From Micromonospora profundi (GTDB lineage: Bacteria; Actinomycetota; Actinomycetes; Mycobacteriales; Micromonosporaceae), in assembly GCF_011927785.1 (NCBI RefSeq), contig NZ_JAATJK010000001.1, positions 682,001-746,000 of the forward strand: a stretch of 64,000 nt of DNA, in the 5' to 3' direction. A model generated the notes under the pieces. The model made no database searches, was not told the DNA's origin, and saw only the letters and a list, made by a program, of their open reading frames with translations. Positions 42,713-50,357 of the stretch are shown piece by piece; the stretch's first letter is position 1, and each line of letters opens with the position of its first letter. The position numbers and the translations under genes were made by a program.

Positions 42713-44833
42713 ATGGCCGACCAGAATGTGCCACCACGTCGACCGCGGGACGACCGCGGCTGGGACGGACGCCAGCACCACAGTGCGGACGGGTACGGCG
42801 ACTCCACCGCGTCCGCGTCGTACGGGTACGACTCGCCCCACTCCCATCAGGGCGGGTACCCGGCGCAGGCCGACCCGCGCAACCAGTACGGCGACGGATA
42901 CGGACACCCCGCCGCAGCCCCGCGCGGCCCGCAGTGGGTCGGACCGGAGGGCCTGGGCCGCCCGGCCCCCGCCCGCCCGGCCGGCAGCGGACTGCCCACC
43001 CTGGACGATGACGACGAGCCTGGCCGCAAGGTCGGCCGGCGCAAGGCCATGGTCGCCCTCGGCGGTACGGCCGCCGTGGTGGCCGGCGGTGCGGCGCTCG
43101 CCATGACCCCGCAGATCCGTGGCCTCTTCGGCGACGAGGCGGCGGCCGGCGACGCGACCGGCAGCACTGTCACCGACGGCAACGCGGCGCGGCCCAGCGG
43201 CCAGCAGCCCAGCACGGTGCGCACCTACACCGAGCAGAACGAGAGCTACATGGGCTCCCGGGCCGGTGAGGCGCTGAAGAAGAACGCGCCCGCCGGTGGC
43301 CGGACGTTCTCCGGGCCGGCGGCAGCCGCCGCGGAGACCCAGGTGACCGTCAAGACGGTGCTGGCCAAGGACCCGATCCTGCACCTGGCCCGACGGGCCA
43401 CCTTCGGTCCGACGCCCGGCGTGATCTCCGACATCAAGAAGCAGGGCATCGACGCCTGGATCCGCGCCCAGCTCGACCCGGACAAGATCGAGCCGAGCAA
43501 GGCCGAGCTGAAGATCGCCGAGCTGCCCACCCAGAAGCTCACCGTGCAGCAGCTGCGCGAGCAGCGGGAGAAGCTCAACGAGCAGGGCGCCCAGCCGGAG
43601 CGGGAGGTGGTCGACGCCACAATCGCCCGGCAGATCTGGTCGAAGCGCCAACTGTTCGAGGTGATGGTCGACTTCTGGAACGACTTCCTGCACGTCGCCG
43701 CCGACTTCGACGGTGGCGAGGCGTACCGCACCTCGTTCGACAAGGACGTGGTGCGCAAGCACGCGCTGGGCAGCTACCCCGAGATGCTTGTCGCCGCCAA
43801 CAAGCACCCCGCGCTGCTGATCTACCTGAACCAGAAGGACTCCCGCAAGGACGCGATCAACGAGAACCTCGCCCGGGAGAACCTGGAGCTGTACTCGGTC
43901 GGCGTCGACGGCGGCTACACGGAGGGCGACGTCCGCCAGGCTGCCATGCTGCAGACCGGCCGTGGCGTCGACGACAAGGGCCAGTACCGCCTGCGGGTGA
44001 ACCAGCACTACATGGGCAAGGTGAAGATCCTCGGCTTCACCCACCCGAACACGTTCTCCATCAAGGACGTCAACAACCCGACGGACAAGGAGATCGCCGC
44101 CGTGGACGCGGCGATCGACAAGTACATCACCTACATCGCGCTGCACCCGTCGACGGCCAAGTACGTGGCGCAGAGCCTTGCCACCCGGTTCGTCTCGGAC
44201 ACCCCGCCGAAGTCCCTCGTGGACCGGCTCGCCAAGACGTACAGCAGCAACAACGGCCTGATCAAGCCGATGCTGATGACGCTGTTCAGCTCCTCTGAGT
44301 TCTGGGCGGCGGTGGGGCAGAAGGTGCGCCGGCCGATGGAGTACCTGGTGGCCACGTACCGGACGCTCGGCGTCAGCCCGGAGGCGTCGCCGACGCACAA
44401 CAACGGCGACAACAAGCGCACCCCCTTCGCCCGGGGCCTGCGGCAGGTCCACGACAAGCTGCGGGAGTTGGGCCAGTACCCGATGGGTCAACCCACCCCG
44501 GACGGCTACCCGGACGTCTACGTCGCGTGGACCTCGGCCGGCACCATGGTCAACGGCTGGAACGAGGCCGGCGAGATCACGGCCGGCTACCGCACCGTGT
44601 TCACGTACACGCCGCCGCAGAAGCTCGTCGCGAAGCCGCCGGCCACCGCCGGGGCGTACGTGGACGCGCTGTCCCTGCGGCTCGTGGGTCAGAAGCTGAG
44701 CACCCGGGAGAAGAACCTGATCCTCGGCGTGGCCGGTGTGCCGGCGACCGCCAAGGTCGATGCCACGTTCAACGGGGCCATCACCGCCGTCGCGCGGGCG
44801 ATCCTCGCGTCCCCCCAGCACCACCTCCGGTGA
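42713..44833 (+). CDS. DUF1800 domain protein, probably exported
   Basis: A 706-residue protein, first gene of a five-gene operon. Residues 1-105 are a hydrophilic Tyr/Asp/His/Gly-rich region. A Tat-like signal follows (GRRKAMVALGGTAAVVAGGA near 107-126), oddly far from the N-terminus. The DUF1800 domain begins near 222 with LHLARRATFGPTPGVISDIK and runs to the end (ILASPQHHLR). Conserved blocks include RENLELYSVGVDGGYTEGDV and the surrounding Asp-rich repeats. DUF1800 proteins are usually paired with DUF1501, as here. Function unknown. It ends eight bases before the next start. Confidence 0.85.
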   Translation: MADQNVPPRRPRDDRGWDGRQHHSADGYGDSTASASYGYDSPHSHQGGYPAQADPRNQYGDGYGHPAAAPRGPQWVGPEGLGRPAPARPAGSGLPTLDDDDEPGRKVGRRKAMVALGGTAAVVAGGAALAMTPQIRGLFGDEAAAGDATGSTVTDGNAARPSGQQPSTVRTYTEQNESYMGSRAGEALKKNAPAGGRTFSGPAAAAAETQVTVKTVLAKDPILHLARRATFGPTPGVISDIKKQGIDAWIRAQLDPDKIEPSKAELKIAELPTQKLTVQQLREQREKLNEQGAQPEREVVDATIARQIWSKRQLFEVMVDFWNDFLHVAADFDGGEAYRTSFDKDVVRKHALGSYPEMLVAANKHPALLIYLNQKDSRKDAINENLARENLELYSVGVDGGYTEGDVRQAAMLQTGRGVDDKGQYRLRVNQHYMGKVKILGFTHPNTFSIKDVNNPTDKEIAAVDAAIDKYITYIALHPSTAKYVAQSLATRFVSDTPPKSLVDRLAKTYSSNNGLIKPMLMTLFSSSEFWAAVGQKVRRPMEYLVATYRTLGVSPEASPTHNNGDNKRTPFARGLRQVHDKLRELGQYPMGQPTPDGYPDVYVAWTSAGTMVNGWNEAGEITAGYRTVFTYTPPQKLVAKPPATAGAYVDALSLRLVGQKLSTREKNLILGVAGVPATAKVDATFNGAITAVARAILASPQHHLR

Positions 44834-44841
44834 GGCACCCG

Positions 44842-46224
44842 ATGGAGAAGACTGTGTACAACTCTTTCCCCCTGCACCCCGAATGCCCCGACCTGCGGCG
44901 GCTGGCCGACAACCCGGCTGAGGCGCTGCTGCGCGCCGAGGCCGACGTCGTCGCCGCCGAGAACGCGGCCGAGGCGGACCGCTACCGCATGCTGGAGAAC
45001 CTGGAGGAGGCCCAGCAGGACGGTCGCGGTGTCACCCGCCGGACGTTCGTCGCCGGTGCGGCGGCGACCGCCACCGCGCTGGCCACCGCCCAGTTCGTCA
45101 CCACGTCGGCGTCGTTCGCGGCGACAAAGACGGGCACGTTGATTCACGTCTTCCTCTACGGCGGCCTGGACGGGCTGAGCCTGGTGGCCCCGGACAACGA
45201 CCCGGTGCTCGCCAAGGACCGCCCCGACCTGCTGCTGGGCAACGACTCGCTGGCCCTGAGCCGGGGCTTCAAGCTGACAAGTGCGTTCAAGCCGCTGGAG
45301 CAGTGGCTCAAGGCCGGCCAGTTGGGCTTCATCCCGGCGGTCTCCGACGAGCGGCTGTCCCGCAGCCACTTCCAGGCCGCGGACGCCTGCAACCTGGGCG
45401 GGCTGCCCAACGAGACCGGCGGCCGGGGCTGGTTGGACGGCCTCGTCGACAACCTCGGCAAGGGCACCGCGTTCCGCAGCGTCGGCATCGGCAGCACGCT
45501 GCCGCGCTCGCTGGTCGGCAACAACGGCGCGATCTCGCTGAACAGTGTGGGCTCGCTGCGGCTCAACGGCGACGAGAAGTTCCGGGCGGCCACCGAGAAG
45601 GCCATCAAGGGGCTGTTCACCGGGATCAACCACCCGGTCGAGGAAGCCGTGCAGGAGGGCATGGGTGCGCTGGCCACCGCGCAGAAGCTCGCCGCCAAGC
45701 CGTACCAGCCTGCCGAGGGCGTCACGTACGAGGGCGTCGGTCGGGCGTTCCAGCAGCTCGCCCAGCTGATCAAGGGCGGCGCGAACGTCCGGGTCGCCAC
45801 CGTCGGCATGGGTGGCTACGACACCCACGAGAACCAGGGCACCCGCGAGGGCGGCCAGCTGCACCGCCGGCTGGGCGAGCTGGCCAAGGCGATGGCGGCG
45901 TTCTTCACCGACCTCGGCCCGCAGGCCGCCGACGTGACGATCATGGTGTCCAGCGAGTTCGGCCGGCGCATCCGCTCCAACGGCGGCGGCACCGACCACG
46001 GCCACGGCGGCGTGATCACTGTCCTGTCCGGCAAGAAGCTCGCCGGTTCCCTGCTCGGCACGTGGAACGGCCTGGACAAGCCGGATTCCGGCGACGTGCC
46101 GGAATACAACAACATGTTCAACGTCTACGGCTCCATCGCCCAGGGCCGGTTCGGGCTCACCAACGCGGAGGTGCAGAAGGTGTTCCCCCGCATGAAGTAC
46201 GCCCCGATGAAGCTGTACGCGTGA
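44842..46224 (+). CDS. DUF1501 domain protein with internal Tat-like signal
   Basis: A 460-residue protein. The Tat-like signal GVTRRTFVAGAAATATAL (Arg66-Arg67) follows 62 residues of charged sequence rather than starting the chain. The DUF1501 domain, an alkaline-phosphatase-like fold by family knowledge, starts LIHVFLYGGLDGLSLVAPDN near 100. It includes SRSHFQAADACNLGG, MGGYDTHENQG and SSEFGRRIRSNGGGTDHGHG, the last with the metal-type Asp/His cluster. Function unknown. Its stop overlaps the next GTG by four bases. Confidence 0.85.
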   Translation: MEKTVYNSFPLHPECPDLRRLADNPAEALLRAEADVVAAENAAEADRYRMLENLEEAQQDGRGVTRRTFVAGAAATATALATAQFVTTSASFAATKTGTLIHVFLYGGLDGLSLVAPDNDPVLAKDRPDLLLGNDSLALSRGFKLTSAFKPLEQWLKAGQLGFIPAVSDERLSRSHFQAADACNLGGLPNETGGRGWLDGLVDNLGKGTAFRSVGIGSTLPRSLVGNNGAISLNSVGSLRLNGDEKFRAATEKAIKGLFTGINHPVEEAVQEGMGALATAQKLAAKPYQPAEGVTYEGVGRAFQQLAQLIKGGANVRVATVGMGGYDTHENQGTREGGQLHRRLGELAKAMAAFFTDLGPQAADVTIMVSSEFGRRIRSNGGGTDHGHGGVITVLSGKKLAGSLLGTWNGLDKPDSGDVPEYNNMFNVYGSIAQGRFGLTNAEVQKVFPRMKYAPMKLYA

Positions 46225-47639
46225 CGTATCCGCACACCCACGCCGCCGGCCGCCGCACCGGGACCTCGTCCCGGCACGGCGGCCGGTCGGCTGCGCCCGT
46301 ACCCCCGCAGGTGCCGGAGCGGCGCGGACCCGGCGGCCGCCGGTTGCTGGTCGTGCTGCTCGTGCTCGGGCTGCTGGCAAGCGTGCTGCCCTGGTGGTTG
46401 GGGACGCCGGCCGGCTCGCTGAGGACCACCGCGTCGACCGTCACCGCGGCGGGCCGGATCACCGGCCTGGTCGCCGGCTACCTGCTGCTCGTGCAGGTGC
46501 TGCTGATGAGCCGGCTGTCGGTGCTGGAACGGTGGATCGGCGGCGAACACCTGTCCCGCTGGCACCGCGACATCGGCGCGACGCTGCTGGTGGCCGTGCT
46601 GGCGCACATGTCGCTGATCCTCGTCGGCTACGCCGACCTGCGAAACCAGTCGATCGTCGCCGAGGTGGGCACGCTGCTCGGCGACTACGAGGACATGGTC
46701 TCGGCGTTCGTCGCCACCGGCATCATGATGCTCGTCGGGTTCAGCAGTGTGCGGGGGATCCGGCGGGCGTTGCCCTACGAGCTGTGGCACCTGCTGCACC
46801 GGTCCAGCTATCTGATTCTGCTGCTCGGCTACGGGCACCAGTTCACCCACGGCGCGCAGCTCTACCGGCCCGGCCCGGTGCGAACCGGGTGGATCGTCCT
46901 GTACCTGCTGGTGGTCGCCGCCCTGCTATGGGGACGGGTGATCGCGCCGCTGGTGTTCAACCTGCGCTACAAGCTGCGGGTCGCCGACGTGGTCGCGGAG
47001 AGCCCGGACACCATCTCCATCTATCTCACGGGCGAGCGGCTGGGCCGGTTGGAGATGCTCGGCGGGCAGCACTTCCGCTGGCGTTTCCTCACCCGCGGCT
47101 GCTGGTGGCAGTCGCACCCGTTCTCCGTCTCGGCCGCCGCCAACGGCCGCTGGCTGCGCCTCACCGTCAAGGTTGTCGGCACGCACACCGCCGACCTGCG
47201 CGACCTGGAACCGGGCACCCGCGTGTGGGCGCAGGGTCCGTCGGGCACGTTCACCGCCGCGCACCGGATCCGCGAACGGGCCCTGCTGATCGCCGGCGGC
47301 AGCGGCATCACGCCCATCCGGGCCATGCTTGAGGAGTTGCCGCCGGGCGCCGCCCTCATCTACCGGGCCCGCACGCCCGCCGACGTGCTGCTCAGCCGCG
47401 AGCTGGACTGGCTGGCCCAGGAACGCGACACCTCCATCTGGTACGTCATCGGCTCCCGCGACGATCCCGGCCCCCGCCAGCTCATGAGCCCCGACGGGCT
47501 GCGCCAACTGGTGCCCGACGTGGCCCGCCGTGACGTCTACCTGTGCGGTCCGCCCGGGCTGGTCGAGCAGTCGGTGCGCGCGTTGCGCCGGGCCGGAGTA
47601 CCACGCCGGCAGATCCACCTGGCCACCTTCGAGTTGTAG
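46221..47639 (+). CDS. Ferric-reductase-like flavocytochrome
   Basis: A 472-residue membrane oxidoreductase. The heme domain has paired His in two helices: WHRDIGATLLVAVLAH (H-x13-H) and WHLLHRSSYLILLLGYGHQF (H-x12-H), fitting two b hemes. The cytoplasmic part has the FAD motif HPFSVSAA and the NAD(P)H-binding GGSGITPIRAML and CGPPGLVEQSVRAL. It would move electrons from NAD(P)H across the membrane. The coupled flavinylated protein and ApbE downstream suggest that the FMN protein is the next carrier. Confidence 0.88.
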   Translation: MTYPHTHAAGRRTGTSSRHGGRSAAPVPPQVPERRGPGGRRLLVVLLVLGLLASVLPWWLGTPAGSLRTTASTVTAAGRITGLVAGYLLLVQVLLMSRLSVLERWIGGEHLSRWHRDIGATLLVAVLAHMSLILVGYADLRNQSIVAEVGTLLGDYEDMVSAFVATGIMMLVGFSSVRGIRRALPYELWHLLHRSSYLILLLGYGHQFTHGAQLYRPGPVRTGWIVLYLLVVAALLWGRVIAPLVFNLRYKLRVADVVAESPDTISIYLTGERLGRLEMLGGQHFRWRFLTRGCWWQSHPFSVSAAANGRWLRLTVKVVGTHTADLRDLEPGTRVWAQGPSGTFTAAHRIRERALLIAGGSGITPIRAMLEELPPGAALIYRARTPADVLLSRELDWLAQERDTSIWYVIGSRDDPGPRQLMSPDGLRQLVPDVARRDVYLCGPPGLVEQSVRALRRAGVPRRQIHLATFEL

Positions 47640-47650
47640 GAAGGCATCGC

Positions 47651-48271
47651 ATGCGTCGCGCGTTGCTCGCGATCACCGGTCTGGCCGCCAGCACCACCGC
47701 GCTGGTGGTGCTCAAGGGCTCCCCGGGTGTCACGCCGGCTGCCCAGAACCTGCCGACCTCCCAGCCGGTCAACCCCGCCGGTCCGGGCGCCGACCCGAGC
47801 GTCGCCCCGGACGCCCCCGGCGCAGACCCGACAGGTGCGGCACCGAAGCCGTCCGAGAGCGCCGACGCGGCCACGTCGCCCAAGCCGGGCAAGACCACCG
47901 CCCGCCCGTCGGGCACCCGCACCACGGCGAAGGCGCCGACAGCGCCGCGCACCACCACCAAGGCGCCCCAACCGACCACCCGCCGGATCACCGGGCCGGG
48001 GGTGGACGCCAAGGACGGGTCTGAGACGTACGGGTACGTGCAGGTGCAGATCGTGGTCTCCGGCAACCGCATCGTCGAGGCCACCACCCTGTCGCTGCCC
48101 AGCGGCGGTGAGTCCGACATCCACAGCGGCGACGTGCGGGACAGGTACAACGGCACCGGCGGCGAGGTGGTGCAGAAGCAGAGCGCCAACCTGAACACCG
48201 TGTCCGGGGCCACCGCGACCAGCAACGCCTACAAGCAGTCGCTGCGGGCCGCCATCGAGCAGGCGTTCTGA
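47651..48271 (+). CDS. Secreted FMN-binding domain protein (flavinylation target)
   Basis: A 206-residue protein with an N-terminal membrane anchor or signal (RRALLAITGLAASTTALVVL), a Pro/Thr/Ala-rich linker to about residue 115, and an FMN_bind domain at the C-terminus. The acceptor motif is NTVSGATATS; Thr188 should carry covalent FMN through a phosphoester bond added by ApbE. The usual Asp six residues earlier is Asn182. It is an extracytosolic electron carrier in known systems. It starts 11 bases after the flavocytochrome stop, and the apbE gene follows one base later. Confidence 0.88.
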   Translation: MRRALLAITGLAASTTALVVLKGSPGVTPAAQNLPTSQPVNPAGPGADPSVAPDAPGADPTGAAPKPSESADAATSPKPGKTTARPSGTRTTAKAPTAPRTTTKAPQPTTRRITGPGVDAKDGSETYGYVQVQIVVSGNRIVEATTLSLPSGGESDIHSGDVRDRYNGTGGEVVQKQSANLNTVSGATATSNAYKQSLRAAIEQAF

Positions 48272-48272
48272 C

Positions 48273-49043
48273 GTGCCGGTCACGACGTCCCGACCCGGGC
48301 TCTGCCGGGTCGAGCAGATCATGGGTACGGCGATCACCGTGGACCTCGCCGACGACCTGCCGCCGGCACGCCTGCACGAGCTGGCCGACGAGGTCTTCGG
48401 CTGGATGCGCGAGGTGGACGCCAGGTTCAGCACCTACCGGGACGACAGCGAGGTGTGCCGCTTCGACAGGGGCGAGGTGCTGCTCTCCGAGGCGTCGGCG
48501 GACCTACGGTTCGTGTTGGAGGCGTGCGCCGACCTGTGGGGTGCCACCGACGGGTTCTTCGACGCGTACGCCACCGGGCGGCTCGACCCGTCCGGTTTCG
48601 TGAAGGGCTGGGCGGCGCAGGTCGCCTCGGACCGGCTGCTGGCCGCCGGGGCGCCGAACCACTGCGTCAACGCCGGCGGCGACGTGCGGGTACGCGGGTT
48701 CTCCCCGGCGGGGGAGCCGTGGCGGATCGGCATCCGGCACCCGTGGGACGCGATGGCGACCTGCCTGGTGCTGGCCGGAACGGATCTGGCGGTGGCCACG
48801 TCCGGGGTGTACGAGCGGGGTCGACACGTGCTGGACCCGCGCCGCGGCGCTGCCGCGAGCGGCCTGCGGTCGGTCACAGTGGTAGGCAGCGATCTCGGGG
48901 TGGCCGACGCGTACGCCACTGCGGCCCTTGCCATGGGCACCGCCGGCATCGGCTGGCTGGACCGCTGCCCCGACTACACCCACGCGGTGATAACGGACAA
49001 GGGCCGCCAGTACCACTCGACGGCCCTCCCCACAACAACCTGA
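48273..49043 (+). CDS. apbE: FAD:protein FMN transferase
   Basis: A 256-residue Mg-dependent enzyme that attaches FMN from FAD to Thr in FMN_bind proteins. Motifs: MGTAITVDL near 17, ARFSTYRDDSEV near 52, FVKGWAAQ near 110, CVNAGGDVRVRG near 130, ATSGVYERGRHVLDPR near 180 and the metal-binding ADAYATAALAMG near 215. Short but complete for the compact actinobacterial form, without a lipoprotein signal, so its compartment is unclear. Its natural substrate is the protein encoded just upstream. Confidence 0.92.
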   Translation: MPVTTSRPGLCRVEQIMGTAITVDLADDLPPARLHELADEVFGWMREVDARFSTYRDDSEVCRFDRGEVLLSEASADLRFVLEACADLWGATDGFFDAYATGRLDPSGFVKGWAAQVASDRLLAAGAPNHCVNAGGDVRVRGFSPAGEPWRIGIRHPWDAMATCLVLAGTDLAVATSGVYERGRHVLDPRRGAAASGLRSVTVVGSDLGVADAYATAALAMGTAGIGWLDRCPDYTHAVITDKGRQYHSTALPTTT

Positions 49044-49059
49044 CCCCGCCTCCACGTCG

Positions 49060-49134
49060 CCGCGATCTTGCAGTTTCGGTCGCCGTTTTGCCGCGACTAA
49101 GGCGTTTGTCCGGGCAGAAAGTGCAAGATCGCGG
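49060..49134. repeat. 75-bp intergenic palindromic element, type 4
   Basis: Arms at 49060-49077 (CCGCGATCTTGCAGTTTC) and 49117-49134 (GAAAGTGCAAGATCGCGG) pair over 18 bases with one mismatch; the 39-base centre reads 'gccgttttgccgcgac'. From memory, 'gcgatcttgcact' palindromes are widespread between genes in Micromonospora and Salinispora. It ends the flavinylation operon and may act as its terminator. Confidence 0.7.
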
Positions 49135-49154
49135 GGGTGAGCCCCGGGATGGGG

Positions 49155-49316
49155 TCAGCGCACCGGGCGGTTTGTGCCTGCTGGGCGGGTGCCGGTGGGG
49201 CGGGGACGGCCGGGGCGGGAGCCGGCGGGACGGGTGCCCGCCCAACGGCGCCCGGGGTGGCTGCGGCGGGGCGGCTCGGTGCCGCCGGGATGCGGCGCTC
49301 TGTCGTCCGTGGACAT
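49155..49316 (-). CDS. Doubtful small ORF in the gap 49135-49435
   Basis: The 300-base gap after the palindrome holds only low-complexity Pro/Arg/Gly/Thr-coding sequence. This 53-codon ORF (MSTDDRAPHPGGTEPPRRSH at its start) has GGGGGAA before its ATG. An in-frame GTG at 49439, overlapping the primase-polymerase stop, would give a longer 94-residue product. Neither resembles a known family. Listed only because the region would otherwise be blank. Confidence 0.2.
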   Translation of the reverse strand: MSTDDRAPHPGGTEPPRRSHPGRRWAGTRPAGSRPGRPRPTGTRPAGTNRPVR

Positions 49317-49435
49317 CGTTCCCCCGTTCGTGGCGCGCGTTCGCGCTGGCGCTTTGTCGCTGTCCCTCTGCTCAACGAGGACCGGCGCCCCGGCGACGCT
49401 GTCGGTCACCGGATCGAGTCCGCTCCCGGCCCGAC

Positions 49436-50107
49436 TCACATGCCCCGGCGGGGGAGCGGCAGGTGGCCGGGGAGCAGGTCGAGGGCAAGCGTCACCCCGT
49501 TGGCGCGCAGCGCCTCGATAAGCGTGTTCTGCACCAGGTAGGAGTCAGGAAGCTGCCACCGCGCCTGCTCCGGGGCGACCGCCCAGCGGACCGTCCCCTC
49601 GGGCAGCCTTGTGGGCGGCGCCGGGATCCACGATCCCGGTCCGTGCCGGACCACGTGGAAACAGTGCTCCAACTCCGGCCGGAGCGGATCGCCGGGGCGG
49701 ACCAGGAACATCCACCTGCCGGTCGGGGTGACGAGCACCGGGCCGCGTACGCCGGTGCCGGCCGGGTGGGTGCGTACCGCGTCGAGCACGTGCCGGCCCA
49801 GGTGCGCCGGCACCTCCAGCACGTCGAAGGCCCGCCCGGTGGGCAGCAGTACGCCGTGCGGGCGCGTCCGCCACCAGGTGGCCACCCGGATCGGGTCGGC
49901 GCTCGCGGCCAACTCCCAGTTCTCCAGCGCGGGGTGGCAGCCGACGGTGGGGCAGCCGGCCCGGCCGCACACGAACCGGCTGCGGGCCAGGCAGGCGCCG
50001 GGGGTCACCTCCCATCCGTGTACGGCGTACCGGATGGCGACCCGGCGCAGCCGGACCCGTTCCAACGGCGACAGTTCAGCGACGCGCGGTCCGACGTTTC
50101 GCCACAT
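49436..50107 (-). CDS. Bifunctional primase-polymerase (Prim-Pol) domain protein
   Basis: A 223-residue stand-alone protein resembling the N-terminal Prim-Pol domain of archaeo-eukaryotic primase type. Landmarks are AIRYAVHGWEVTPG, a Cys-rich CGRAGCPTVGCHPALENWEL, WWRTRPHGVLLPTGRAFDVL and the C-terminal SWIPAPPTRLPEGTVRWAVA. In related proteins a GxDxD-type acidic motif coordinates metal; here FDVLEVP holds only one acidic pair, so polymerase activity is doubtful. No helicase is fused or adjacent. It diverges from an XRE regulator across 250 bases. Confidence 0.7.
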   Translation of the reverse strand: MWRNVGPRVAELSPLERVRLRRVAIRYAVHGWEVTPGACLARSRFVCGRAGCPTVGCHPALENWELAASADPIRVATWWRTRPHGVLLPTGRAFDVLEVPAHLGRHVLDAVRTHPAGTGVRGPVLVTPTGRWMFLVRPGDPLRPELEHCFHVVRHGPGSWIPAPPTRLPEGTVRWAVAPEQARWQLPDSYLVQNTLIEALRANGVTLALDLLPGHLPLPRRGM

Positions 50108-50357
50108 GATGTGCCATCTCCCCTCGTCGGGCCTGGCGTACGCCAGGTCGCATGTCGAGCGCCGTCACTGCCGTAACCCACGATCGTTGAGGTTGACGAA
50201 CGGCTCGTGCAACTTGCACGAAAAGTACGAGGACTGGCTATCCGGCTGACGTACACGCTGTGCGACCAGCGGAAACCTGAAAAGGACGCTGGACCGCCGC
50301 ACCCGCGGACATCGCCCCGGACCGATGGACGGTGGCGGCAGGGGAGGGGATGGGGAG

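Noticed and set aside
42386..44824. An 812-codon open frame antisense to the DUF1800 gene
   Set aside because: Antisense shadow of a recognised gene; the product is Arg/His-rich without a recognisable motif.
49097..49375. A 92-codon Pro/Ala-rich frame on the minus strand
   Set aside because: It runs into the palindromic element at its C-terminus and has no family match.
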